A DNA stretch of 64,000 nt from DASUBV01 sp963725175 (GTDB taxonomy: Bacteria > Actinomycetota > Actinomycetes > Streptosporangiales > Streptosporangiaceae). Made by a program: the position numbers and the translations under genes. Positions 58,201-64,000 of the stretch are shown piece after piece. Every line of letters starts with the position of its first letter. Positions within the stretch are counted from its first letter, which is position 1. The stretch is from the NCBI GenBank assembly GCA_963725175.1, contig CAVRXH010000006.1:2232001-2296000 (forward strand), in the 5' to 3' direction. Below the pieces are notes generated by a model. That model was not told where the DNA came from. It saw nothing but the letters and a program-made list of their open reading frames with translations, and ran no database searches.

Positions 58201-58547
58201 CCATGGTGCCGGTCCTGCGGCAGCGCGCCTTCGGGGTGCTCTCCGCGGCGCCCACGCTGGCCACGGCGCAGCGGCTGACGCCGCCGCTGCTGCTGACCAG
58301 GCCGGTCACGGCTGCGGTGCCACGCGAAGTGCTGGCCATCGCCGGCTCGGGCGGCGACCCTGCCGCCCTGCAGCGGCTGCTGGCCGCGAGCCCGGCGATC
58401 AGCGCCGCGCTGCCGGGACGGCAGACGGTCAGCTACCAGGGGCAGGTGATCTCGCCGGTCGGCAGCCTGGCGGCGCTCGGCCCGACCGTCATCGCCAGTA
58501 CCGGCAGCGGCAGCGGCAGTACCGCCAGCGACGGGGAGGACAAGTAG
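49221..58547 (+). CDS. TcA-type toxin shell protein with N-terminal FHA domain
   Basis: 3108 aa from ATG 49221 (GGAGGGGG upstream). Residues about 10-105 form an FHA domain: ELVIGHSATADIVLDD, YVSRRHALL and LNSTGGTYVNGERL (SxxH and N kept; His where GR is usual). A Gly/Ala/Ser linker follows, then a carboxypeptidase-regulatory/Ig-like domain (about 171-275). A helical TcA region follows with FGSMDYCNCSDC (Cys 740, 742, 745) and SILSPAAYLVDLLNYLD, the VRP1/TcA hallmark. Four tandem modules of about 105 aa lie at 1216-1633, a fifth at 2030-2135, and a PA14-like domain (WSGYLTAPQDGDYDINVV) at about 2141-2237. ABC-toxin-N/neuraminidase-like part runs from about 2567 (MKRYRVWQANREVFLWPENW). The pore and TcB-binding parts are in the next gene. 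Confidence 0.88.
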   Translation: MASTQNEAAPRLVVTGPAEMAGTILPLAAAELVIGHSATADIVLDDTYVSRRHALLTVDEAGQVTIRDLNSTGGTYVNGERLAGGRILREGDVVRLADLTARFEPGRPGEATGVVPVVVAEATTQGAETQLLVRPGGGGAGPAAGGTGGTAAAGQGGASSGGGESDTADSYSVAGTVASPALPGIGGLTVRLVDKNVGGDRLTASTQTASDGSYSFDDVPVSAGYLERLRKTAPDWQVQVYSGDSYLGGSAVQYAAPASATLHVTLAPGTAGLPSEYETLTGNLAAAYDGSLSDLQEGGGRTDISYLANRTGWDARAVALAALSSQFSEITVRTSVPRADPAQTQVWPQPTASIPAEFYYALFRAGLPASQDTLFQASPATASAIWQQAIAGNVIPAALAKDVPEMAARFQALSAARSLTAPPAAGVSTLGQMLVPALPAAAQQEQFASLLAQHQGDWDSLWPAVAQQFGTETTAHLQLLGQLYSLTVNSVPVVTALLAAEANAPIQAVSDLASRGYYQASAWAPLIGDTVPPGMPGGTAAEQAASYAELMAAQVRVSFPTAVLASQVTAGVLPVPGPADLTGQVADFLTGQSEFEVGIEPVAAYLARTGTTAPAPEVVDAVQRLQRAYQLSPDDTSMAVLLRANLDSAFAVTRYDAAGFTRAFGGQLGTDQAGAIHQRARQIFATTLGVAVAYLGGRVTQFGNGTVPVLRGMDPQQAPPGYPVTAYPTLEDLFGSMDYCNCSDCGSILSPAAYLVDLLNYLDQPAPAGGGDNPQDILLQRRPDLAYLPLTCPNTNTALPYIDIVNETLEYFVANGLSMAGYTGHDTGDTVTSAELIASPQYVNNGAYDILQGSFFPPPLPFSRPLTLLRLQLASLGVALPDAMTVLRAGDQLTSTASPVSYGWDDILMERLTISRDEYRLFTDPSLTLGDLYGLPDATALELLQTTSLQDFSRRLGVSYDDLAQIVATQFINPNAALIPRLTALGAPFATLQDLHDNLGTAASIAAQFIGALPAGLDATQYGGATPDDYQAVVSWVTGPAVYPLIMDIITISNPSGNISDCSGADLQFRYSQPPGPNPADPGNLLSGTDFLKLIRFIRLWQKLAPLLGDADDSVTIAQTDAILAALYPAADQPAGTSSTANDAANRVLLDQGFAVLLPRTGFLFQVLGLLSLTADTGLEKLLACWAPIGTAGTSSLYQAMFLTPTLLQQDPGAQTATVSAIVNAGDQLSTSINGVAISYTVTTADLSAAGGAAATVAAAMAAQINATTTTDPVSGQPLNTRFHATSDGGVVTIMAGFALACAVSAGATESYAPGASTPLSATATVGGTVTPGDTLTTTLDGIGVDYLVAPGDTPDSIAAGIAAAINGATTADPYSGLPLNGLLAASASSATVTVVAANAGAPFTLACSMTSAGAGGYTAAAPKPAAMTATVSGIIDQGDVLVTTVNSVPVSYTTGPGDTTPVILAASIAAAIRSAVQPDPATLVPLGEEVRATSFGPVITITSVDPTAPVTVTCSVPTGGEGYTALGPSPETATAIVTGSIPPGALLTTTVNTLPLLYQVIPGDTPDSIATAIAALVNTNPGNLIDPVTGLPLNSVVSASQAGGELTFTAATPTTPFTLAAALSAGGYTAGRRLPPFADDGYGDYLTDPSQTLLGHEPALCAACNLTGAEFTLITGALGFGASTPLTLANVSALFRYGWLAHALGLSVLEFLLLRQFSGQDPFAPLDPAAVPPAQPPVIAFIALLTALSGAGLDITAALYLMWNQDISGDSAPSLADLTGLVLALTGDFAAVEAEFAISDDPDGTIAEGLMTLVYGAAASGFFFGLLNATMTTSVSYSAPPGDPVLPQAVTDASSGRLGYDDLRKQLSFGGVLDAATQTAIDTAIPAGWPTLAPAIASLAAASQQAVAPFFTSYPELVPLYTAYVASGDAVQDKRNTLLASFLPILKDKRKQEQAQAAITSAAGTDPSFAAALLTAPAVLSADGDPGQPAITDLTAVESQGLSAAFFLGNDPAAAPDQQVDAVPQLSYAPTATIGGTVTAGDTLTLTINGIAIGYTVAATDTSLAVLAASIAAAVGAATQADPVSSLPLNQVASATADGAVLTVAGLNPSGQYGYLTVACAVSAGATETFTAGTQLPASGTPIAATWSGYLTAPQDGDYDINVVTDPGASVTLTLNGDAVPVAQAGPLWSNSAPIALTAGELLPVTLTATSLLTTLSVSWESLGLGWQPIPAAYLFPLSLVTRLGDTYVRFLKATSLAAALSLTAAEVSYLATAADLDPGWLNLLAAQGSPAPATASALAGVLTALLDFAAMKQALSPSDERLLAVLSDPGGRLPSGGSALLSLTGWAQVSVNALLTQFFGSTSPASLGAVVSLRRVYDAYALVKTCGLTAASLIAAITNAPTATTVSALQSALRAQYAESDWLTVVGPINDSARTQQRDALVAYVLQQLGDIYEQALVSQVTSAAAATGATTVSCASAAGIAEGMTVQGAVIATGTVVAGVSGSTVTLSLPTLAAMPAGSPLIFVPAAAQAVSTADSLYEYLLIDTQTEPPVLTSRMLLAISTTQLFIERIARNLEPQVSALDVNPAQWEWMKRYRVWQANREVFLWPENWLYPELRDDQSPLFQQTMTGLLQGDITNDAAVSAYLGYLSGLEEVAKLEPCGHFYVPASADTDETGYVIARTAGAHRKYYFRELAGGSWGPWTQVQIDCEDMPLTPIVWNGRLFLFWVKALKQAAPQPANTGSLSGTVANYQIGDMQSYAAAAQQAQNTISVSATLCWAEYYNGAWQPTKTSDVNRPASLGSFPVTDPGTVESLRNQIQIVPAQFTGTNPEAIQYEVNTSQFAVPSDALLLSVMVAGSPAGGFMLHNTHSLPIIFDDVPLIGISTELVITELGTHSYQVPVGIPLAAVLDVPSPYRSFPAYWGAYTGGFAPSTFSVSYQNSAISIPSYSNALLEYQWAPRYLDTQPGLPGAWDAPFIYEDRRNLFWVTTTTTMVPVLRQRAFGVLSAAPTLATAQRLTPPLLLTRPVTAAVPREVLAIAGSGGDPAALQRLLAASPAISAALPGRQTVSYQGQVISPVGSLAALGPTVIASTGSGSGSTASDGEDK
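52866..54119 (+). repeat. Four tandem ~315-bp modules inside the TcA gene (fifth copy at 55308-55625)
   Basis: Units at 52866-53183, 53184-53498, 53499-53813 and 53814-54119. Each encodes ATV-type start (TATVSGI, ATATVGGTV, TATVSGII, ATAIVTGSI), GD-L-T, Y-V/T..GDTPDSIAAGIAAAIN-like helix, DP-S-LPLN, then VTI-strand and an aromatic GGYTA end. Protein-level repeats with drifting DNA sequence. They look like stacked beta-sandwich modules on the shell surface. Confidence 0.8.
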
Positions 58548-58549
58548 CC

Positions 58550-61500
58550 ATGCAGCTCATCCAGGGCAACGGCATGTACCACGGCGCGGCCGACCTCAGC
58601 CTCATCTTCGGCTCCAGCTCGGGCGGCTCTATCTCCGGCGGGGCCCGCCTGCGCATCCCGTACGAGCAGGCATTCAGCTACGACTTCGGGAACTTCTTCC
58701 ACCCGTTCGTCAAGGACCTGATCGCCCGGCTCAACCAGACCGACGTCGCGGGCATGCTGGACCCGGTATTCCTCGGCAACCTCGCCACCGACTACAGCAG
58801 CCCCGAGTACACGCCGCTGAACACCCCGACCGTGTCGGTCAACCTGGAACAGAAGCAGATCGACACGTCCATCGGCGGGCCTTACGCGAACTACAACTGG
58901 GAGCTGCTCTACCACATCCCGGTCATGGTGGCCGTGCATCTCAGCAACAACCAGCGGTTCGCCGAGGCGCAGAGCTGGTTCCACCTGGTCTTCGACCCGG
59001 CAAGCACTGACTCGTCCGTGCCGCCGCCCGAGCGGTTCTGGAAGGCGCTGATGTTCCGCGGCGAGCAGCCGATCCAGAACATCAATACCCTGCTTGAGCT
59101 GCTCAGCACCGCCCCGGACAGCCCGGCGCAGGTGAAGCTCAAGGCCGACGTCATCGCCGGCTACAACGCGATCCTGGCCAGCCCGTTCGACCCGTTCACC
59201 GTCGCCCGCACCCGGCCGAGCGCGTTCCAGTGGTACGTGGTGATGAAGTACCTCGACAACCTGATCGCCTGGGGCGACAGCCTGTTCCTCGCCGATACCC
59301 AGGAGACCATCAACGAGGCCACGCTGTGCTACGTGCTGGCCGCCAACATCCTCGGCCCGCGGCCGCAGTCCATGCCGCAGCCGGACAGCACCAGCCCGAA
59401 GAATTTCCTCCAGCTCAAGCAGGCGGGCCTGGACCGGATGTCCAACGCCCTGGTCAGCCTGGAGTCGCAGTTCCCGTTCAGCATGGTCGCCGGGCCGGGC
59501 TCCGGCGGGTCGGGGAGCGGCGGGCCGAGTGCCAGCACGGCCGACCAGAGCGGCGCGCTGTTCGGCATCGGCCGGTCGCTGTACTTCTGCATCCCGCCCA
59601 ACCAGAACCTGCTCGGCTACTGGGACACCGTCGCGGACCGGCTGTTCAAGATCCGCAACAGCGAGAACATCGAGGGCGTCGTCCAGCAGCTCCCGCTGTT
59701 CGACCCGCCGCTCGACCCCGGCATGCTGGTCCAGGCGGCCGCCGCCGGGCTGGACATCGGCAGCATCGTCAGCGGCCTGAACCAGCCGATCGGCCCGCTG
59801 CGCTCGCTGCCGCTCATCGGCAAGGCCCTGGAACTGGCCGGCGAGGTCAGGTCGCTCGGCGCCGGCCTGCTGGCCGCGCTAGAGAAGGGCGACGCCGAGA
59901 ACCTCGCGCTGCTCCGCCAGGGCCACGAGATCCAGCTCCAGCAGCTCACCCAGAACGTGAAGTACCTGGCCTGGCAGCACGCTCAGGAGGCCACCAACTC
60001 CCTGCTGCGCGGCAGGAAGTCCAGCTACGAGAAATACCAGTACTACCTGCGGCTGCTGAACCTGACCCCGGCCACCGACACCGCGCCGCCGGACTTCACC
60101 CCGGACCGGCGGGAGCTGACCGAGGACAACTGGGCCGACACCTACAGCGCGCTGGTCGGCGAGTTCGACCTGGCGGTCGCCACGCTCAACTACAACCAGC
60201 TTCAGCTCGCCCAGGGCGCATCGCCCTCGACCCAGGCCGGCGCGACCGGCAAGGGCCAGCTTTACCTGAACACCAACGAGGACGCCGAGCTGAACACCCA
60301 CCTGCCCACCGCCAGGGACACCAAGATCGCCGCGAACATCTCCAACGCGGTCGCCGGGGTGGTCAACCCGATCCCGAGCGCCGAGGCGCACCTGGCCTTC
60401 TGGGGCATCGGCGTGCACTCGAAGCTGATCGAGGGCAAGACGCTGGCCGGGGTGGCGAAGATCGCCGCGGAAATCCTGACAACCATCTCGTCCTGGCAGA
60501 CCGACCAGGCGGGCCTGGCCGCGCGCACCGGCAGCCATCAGCGGCGCGCTGATGACTGGACGTTGCAGGCCAACCTGGCCGCCCGCGAGCTGTCCTCGAT
60601 CGGCCGGCAGATCATCGCCTCGCTGATCGCCGAGCAGGTCGCCAGGCACGAGTACGAGACCGTGAAGGCGCAGGTGCAGCAGGCCCAGGACGTGCTGACC
60701 TTCCTGCTCAGCAAGAAGATCACCACCGCGGTGTTCTACAGCTGGATGCAGAGCGACCTGGCCGGGCTGTACTACCAGTACTACCGGTTCGCCTACGACA
60801 CCGCCCGGCAGGCCGAGCAGACCATGAAGGCCGAGCTGATGCGGCCAGAGCTGGACAGCACCCAGTTCATCCAGTTCAACTACTGGGACACCGGCCACCA
60901 GGGCCTGCTGTCGGGCGAGGCGCTGTATCTGGACATCAAGCGGCTGGAGATGGCCTACCACGACAACAACAAGCGCGAGCTGGAGCTGACCAGGCACGTG
61001 TCGCTGCGCCAGCTCGACCCGCTGGCGCTGCTCACGCTGCGGATCACCGGCTCGTGCACGGTGACCGTCCCGGAGTGGCTGTATGACCGGGACTGCCCCG
61101 GCCACTACATGCGCCGGATCAAGACCGTCGGGGTGTCGGTGCCCTCCGTGGTCGGCCCGTACACCAGCATTCACTGCACGCTCAGCCTGCTCAGCAGCTC
61201 GGTGCGGACCTCGCCGCTGCTGGCCGGCGGCGTCTACGCCAGGGATACCAGCCAGGACGACGACCGGTTCACCGACTACTTCGGCTCCGCCGACACCATC
61301 GTGACCAGCGGCGGCACCAACGACAGCGGGATGTTCGAGACCAGCCTGACCGACGACCGGTTCCTGCCGTTCGAGGGCGCGGGCGCGATCAGCACCTGGA
61401 ACGTGTCGCTCCCGGCCGAGCTGCCGGCCTTCGACTACACCACGATCTCCGACGTGATCCTGCACATCAGGTACACCGCGCGGCAGGCAGGCGACCCGCT

Positions 61501-61897
61501 CGGCTCGCAGGCCACCAAGGAACTGATGGCCATGATGGACACCACGGGGGCCAGCAGCCAGGCGCTGCTGTTCTGCCTGCGCTACGACTTCCCGACCCAG
61601 TGGGCCGCGTTCGTGAACGCCGGCGGCGACTTCGCCGTGACGCTGGAGAAGCGGTTCTTCCCCTACGCGGTGCAGGGCGCCAAGAAGCTGACCATCGACT
61701 CGCTGACGCTGTATGCGGAGAGCGACGGCAAGGTCGCCTCTGTCGCGCCGACGGTGGACCTGGGCGCGCTGTCCACGGCGCTCAGCTCCACCGCCGGGTC
61801 GTCGCCGGTCAGCCTGGCCGGCGACGCCACCGTGCTGACCCAGGACCTGACCCAGCAGGTGTTCATGGTGCTCCAGTACCACTTCGGCACCGCGTGA
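58550..61897 (+). CDS. TcA-type toxin C-terminal part (pore-forming and TcB-binding)
   Basis: 1115 aa from ATG 58550, two bases after the previous stop with GGGGAGGA ahead. N terminus FGNFFHPFVKDLIARLNQ and YNWELLYHIPVMVAVHLSNN match the middle of TcA (neuraminidase-like to linker). Long amphipathic helices at about 480-800 (ADTYSALVGEFDLAVATLNY, AHLAFWGIGVHSKLIEG, DDWTLQANLAARELSSIGRQ) are the channel-forming region. From about 831 (GSCTVTVPEWLYDRDCPGHY, MRRIKTVGVSVPSVVGPYT) is the TcB-binding domain. TcA split in two genes is known from TcaA/TcaB-type loci. Confidence 0.9.
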   Translation: MQLIQGNGMYHGAADLSLIFGSSSGGSISGGARLRIPYEQAFSYDFGNFFHPFVKDLIARLNQTDVAGMLDPVFLGNLATDYSSPEYTPLNTPTVSVNLEQKQIDTSIGGPYANYNWELLYHIPVMVAVHLSNNQRFAEAQSWFHLVFDPASTDSSVPPPERFWKALMFRGEQPIQNINTLLELLSTAPDSPAQVKLKADVIAGYNAILASPFDPFTVARTRPSAFQWYVVMKYLDNLIAWGDSLFLADTQETINEATLCYVLAANILGPRPQSMPQPDSTSPKNFLQLKQAGLDRMSNALVSLESQFPFSMVAGPGSGGSGSGGPSASTADQSGALFGIGRSLYFCIPPNQNLLGYWDTVADRLFKIRNSENIEGVVQQLPLFDPPLDPGMLVQAAAAGLDIGSIVSGLNQPIGPLRSLPLIGKALELAGEVRSLGAGLLAALEKGDAENLALLRQGHEIQLQQLTQNVKYLAWQHAQEATNSLLRGRKSSYEKYQYYLRLLNLTPATDTAPPDFTPDRRELTEDNWADTYSALVGEFDLAVATLNYNQLQLAQGASPSTQAGATGKGQLYLNTNEDAELNTHLPTARDTKIAANISNAVAGVVNPIPSAEAHLAFWGIGVHSKLIEGKTLAGVAKIAAEILTTISSWQTDQAGLAARTGSHQRRADDWTLQANLAARELSSIGRQIIASLIAEQVARHEYETVKAQVQQAQDVLTFLLSKKITTAVFYSWMQSDLAGLYYQYYRFAYDTARQAEQTMKAELMRPELDSTQFIQFNYWDTGHQGLLSGEALYLDIKRLEMAYHDNNKRELELTRHVSLRQLDPLALLTLRITGSCTVTVPEWLYDRDCPGHYMRRIKTVGVSVPSVVGPYTSIHCTLSLLSSSVRTSPLLAGGVYARDTSQDDDRFTDYFGSADTIVTSGGTNDSGMFETSLTDDRFLPFEGAGAISTWNVSLPAELPAFDYTTISDVILHIRYTARQAGDPLGSQATKELMAMMDTTGASSQALLFCLRYDFPTQWAAFVNAGGDFAVTLEKRFFPYAVQGAKKLTIDSLTLYAESDGKVASVAPTVDLGALSTALSSTAGSSPVSLAGDATVLTQDLTQQVFMVLQYHFGTA

Positions 61898-61988
61898 TCT
61901 GCCCCGCCTGACGGGCGCTGCCTGACCGCGCCGCCTGACCGGCGCTCCCTGACCCGGCCCGGCCGGCCGCGCGGGTACCCTCGGCCGG

Positions 61989-62690
61989 GTGGAGACCAGC
62001 TATGTTGTGACCGCCGAGGGCGTCCGGATCGCCTACCGCGTGACCGGCGTCGCCGGAGCGCCGCCGCTGGTGGCCCTGCACGCGCTCGGCGAGCACGGCG
62101 CCGACTGGGCGCGGGTCGCGGGCCAGTTCGGTGCGCACTACCGGGTCTACGCGCCGGACCTGCGCGGCCACGGCGACAGCGACTGGCCCGGTGACTACTC
62201 GCCCCGGCTGATGCGCGATGACGTGCTTGGCTTCATGGACGAGCTGAACCTGCCGGTGGTCACCCTGATGGGCCACTCCCTGGGCGGGGTGGTCGCGTTC
62301 CTGATCGCGATGAGCCAGCCGGGCCGGGTCGAGCGGCTGGTCGTTGAGGACGTGGCACCGCCCTACGACCGCGAGCCGCCGCCGCTGCCGGCCCGGCCGC
62401 AGGAGCCGACCGGTTTCGACTGGGAGATGCTCGCCCCGATCCGGGCGCAGGGCAGCGTGCGCGACGACGCCGCCTGGGCCGGCCTAGCCTCGATCACCGT
62501 GCCGACTCTCCTGGTCGGCGGCGGCCCCGCCAGCCATATCCCGCAGGACGAGCTGGCGCAGGCCGCCGCCGCCATACCCGACTGCACCCTGGTCACGATC
62601 CCCGCCGGGCACGACGTGCACCGCGCCCGCCCGGCGGAGTTCACCGAGACCGTGCTGAGCTGGCTACGCGCCGACGGCGCCGTCAGCTGA
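61989..62690 (+). CDS. Alpha/beta hydrolase
   Basis: 233 aa from GTG. Nucleophile elbow GHSLGG with Ser near residue 97; oxyanion/N-terminal LHALGEHGADW and DLRGHGDSDWPG; catalytic His in PAGHDVHRARP. The cap is short, giving a length below the usual 260-290. Substrate unknown. It follows the toxin genes by 91 bases that contain several CCTGAC repeats but no clear terminator, so co-transcription is possible. Last eight bases overlap the convergent gene. Confidence 0.84.
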   Translation: METSYVVTAEGVRIAYRVTGVAGAPPLVALHALGEHGADWARVAGQFGAHYRVYAPDLRGHGDSDWPGDYSPRLMRDDVLGFMDELNLPVVTLMGHSLGGVVAFLIAMSQPGRVERLVVEDVAPPYDREPPPLPARPQEPTGFDWEMLAPIRAQGSVRDDAAWAGLASITVPTLLVGGGPASHIPQDELAQAAAAIPDCTLVTIPAGHDVHRARPAEFTETVLSWLRADGAVS

Positions 62691-63870
62691 GGTTGACCGG
62701 CTCGCCGTAGGGAATCGCGCCGATCACCCCGGCGTCGTTCTTCGGCGCCTTGAGGAGCATCTGGACGTGCCGGGTGGACGGGTTGAACCACAGCAGCGAC
62801 TCGCTGCCGGGACAGCCGGTCTGCGCCCGGACCAGCAGCCGGGCGCCGCGAGCGGTGAGGATCCTGTTGTTGTTGCCGTCCGCGCCGGGGATGCTGACGA
62901 GCTTGATGGCGCCGCCGGCCAGCTGCCGGAAGATCTGCACCGTGCCGCACGGGCCCAGTGCCTGGAGGTACAGGCCGCTGGGCAGCCGCCAGGCGCCGAT
63001 GTCGCCCAGGTCCCGGCTGTGACTGCCGCGCTGCGGGGTGAGCGCGCGCGGCCGGGCGCCGCTGGCGGGCACCAGCCAGACCCGGCTGGAGGCGCCGTTC
63101 TTCGTCGCGCAGCCTGCCAGGATCGTGCTCGCGTTCCACCACCGCGCCGGGTTGCAGCCGCCCACGCCCGAGTCCGGCACCGGGAGCTTGCGGACGACGC
63201 CGCCGCCATTGCTGAGCAGCATCAGGCTCCGGCTGCCTGGCGCCGCCAGGGTGGCGCCGTTGTCGGCATACACGGCGGTGTAGTAGTCAGATCCGGTGGC
63301 CAGCACCTTCGCCTGCTGGCCGGAGAGCGTGTAGCGGACGAGCCGCGTCTTGGTGCCGTCCGCGCGCTCGCCGAGGATGTTGGTCCCGTCCGGGCGGGTG
63401 TAGCTCAGCGCCTCCGCCGAGCCCGGCAAGCTGAGCCTGCTGACCTTCCCGCTGGCCAGCGTGATCTGCTCGTAGCCGCCTGCCGTGCCGAGCAGCGCCC
63501 GCTTCTTGTCGCCTGACCAGTCGATCAGGTACGGCGGCGTCTTGGTCGACTTCCAGGCGTGCATCAGGTACCGGTGGCCGGCCGGGTTGATCAGGTACAG
63601 CCTGGGCACCGCAGCGACCGGGCCGCCCTCGATGCCGAGCTTGCCGGGCCAGTACTCGGCCAGCACCCAGCCCGACCCCACCTGCCGCCACGGCACGGCC
63701 GAGGCCGGCGCGACCTGTCCCGCCCTGGCCGGCCCGCGCGCGGCCGACTTGGCCGCCAGCGCGGTCCCGCCCGCCGCGATCAGGCTCATGCTCAGGCCCG
63801 CCGCTATGACGGCGCCAAAACCCGCCCTCGCATGGGCGCGTCCCTTCCTGGTCAATCCTGTTACGCGCAT
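62683..63870 (-). CDS. Secreted TolB/beta-propeller-like protein
   Basis: 395 aa from ATG 63870 (GAGAGAGGGA ahead). Residues 1-40 are a signal peptide with an Arg/Lys-rich start (TGLTRKGRAHARAG) and an Ala-rich hydrophobic core. The rest shows blade-like strands (YLIDWSGDKKRALLGTAGGY, TRPDGTNILGERADGTKTRL, GGCNPARWWNASTILAGCAT) as in WD40/TolB propellers, with several cysteines that could form disulphides outside the cell. No enzyme motif. It faces the toxin operon's hydrolase tail to tail. Confidence 0.78.
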   Translation of the reverse strand: MRVTGLTRKGRAHARAGFGAVIAAGLSMSLIAAGGTALAAKSAARGPARAGQVAPASAVPWRQVGSGWVLAEYWPGKLGIEGGPVAAVPRLYLINPAGHRYLMHAWKSTKTPPYLIDWSGDKKRALLGTAGGYEQITLASGKVSRLSLPGSAEALSYTRPDGTNILGERADGTKTRLVRYTLSGQQAKVLATGSDYYTAVYADNGATLAAPGSRSLMLLSNGGGVVRKLPVPDSGVGGCNPARWWNASTILAGCATKNGASSRVWLVPASGARPRALTPQRGSHSRDLGDIGAWRLPSGLYLQALGPCGTVQIFRQLAGGAIKLVSIPGADGNNNRILTARGARLLVRAQTGCPGSESLLWFNPSTRHVQMLLKAPKNDAGVIGAIPYGEPVNLS

Positions 63871-63923
63871 CGCCCCGTCCCTCTCTCCGGGCCATACGCG
63901 GGCGCAGCCTAACCACGCTGAGT

Positions 63924-63938
63924 AACCACCAGGTGGTT
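63924..63938. promoter_or_regulatory. Palindrome AACCACC-A-GGTGGTT
   Basis: Perfect seven-base arms around one base, 54 bases upstream of the secreted propeller-like gene, a suitable place for an operator. Confidence 0.4.
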
Positions 63939-63951
63939 CCGCGAATGGCAC

Positions 63952-64000
63952 TTAGTTCCCCTTCGTGGCAATGATGACACGGTATCCGGCGCGGCGCACA
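63952..64000 (-). CDS. C-terminal end of a gene entering from the right edge
   Basis: The minus strand reads open from the edge for 15 codons (RRAGYRVIIATKGN) to a TAA at 63952-63954. The amphipathic ending looks like the last strand of a Rossmann or methyltransferase-type protein, but it is too short to identify. Confidence 0.35.
   Translation of the reverse strand, partial: VRRAGYRVIIATKGN

Noticed and set aside
61898..61988. Short CCTGAC-containing repeats after the toxin genes
   Set aside because: Four irregularly spaced hexamers in G+C-rich DNA, no stem long enough for a terminator and no array structure.

Overview
The window is about 70% G+C with strong third-position G/C bias, GTG and TTG starts, a LigC-type ligase, a DUF3097 gene and a PadR/PaaX/NrtR regulator set. 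This points to a filamentous-type actinomycete; the exact genus cannot be told from this stretch. Most of it looks chromosomal. Three places look accessory: the alarmone-synthetase unit at 18.6-19.9 kb (lower G+C), the SpeD-led operon at 30.8-35.2 kb (lower G+C at its head), and the 21-kb toxin-complex operon at 41.1-61.9 kb.

Layout. 1-3.2 kb: end of adenine deaminase, a membrane-anchored BNR-type protein and an NCS1 purine/cytosine permease. 3.6-7.6 kb: a four-gene, translationally coupled lipid-modification operon (FAD oxidoreductase, DUF1365, cyclopropane/methyl fatty-acid synthase, DUF1295). 7.6-11.8 kb: PadR regulator divergent from an FtsX-type ABC exporter whose permease carries a +1 frameshift. 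11.8-18.5 kb: acyl-CoA ligase, oligopeptide-type ABC importer (binding protein and two permeases, no ATPase nearby), LigC. 18.6-19.9 kb: a (p)ppGpp-synthetase-domain gene, frameshifted, plus a small coupled partner. 20-24 kb: acyltransferase-3/SGNH membrane protein and a DrrAB-like exporter. 24-26.8 kb: NAD-kinase-like gene and SPFH protein, divergent from an NrtR-type Nudix regulator across a pair of palindromes. 26.8-30.9 kb: acyl-ACP thioesterase, mannitol-type dehydrogenase, OsmC, methyltransferase and HAD phosphatase. 30.8-35.0 kb: a tightly overlapping minus-strand operon (SpeD homologue, DMT exporter, AlaDH/PNT-type dehydrogenase, transaldolase-like enzyme, methyltransferase). 35.2-40.9 kb: DUF3097 (frameshifted), an unusual lysyl-tRNA synthetase, SerA, an SDR and a PaaX-type regulator.

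41.1-61.9 kb is the most striking part: a complete insecticidal-type Tc (ABC) toxin operon of three giant genes. The first is a fused TcB-TcC protein of 2691 aa that ends in an RHS core and a C-terminal cargo of about 365 aa. The second is a 3108-aa TcA shell protein that begins with an FHA (phosphopeptide-binding) domain and carries four tandem modules of about 105 aa plus a fifth apart. The third is an 1115-aa TcA pore/TcB-binding protein. The B-C fusion, split A, N-terminal FHA and a cargo that reads like amphipathic beta strands rather than a known enzyme make it the best candidate for an undescribed system. The window closes with an alpha/beta hydrolase, a secreted beta-propeller-like protein and the last codons of another minus-strand gene.

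Three genes (ABC permease, alarmone synthetase, DUF3097) are each broken by exactly one base in a short C or G run, and each is restored by one base. Either these are sequence errors or recent mutations; the reading of those genes depends on which.
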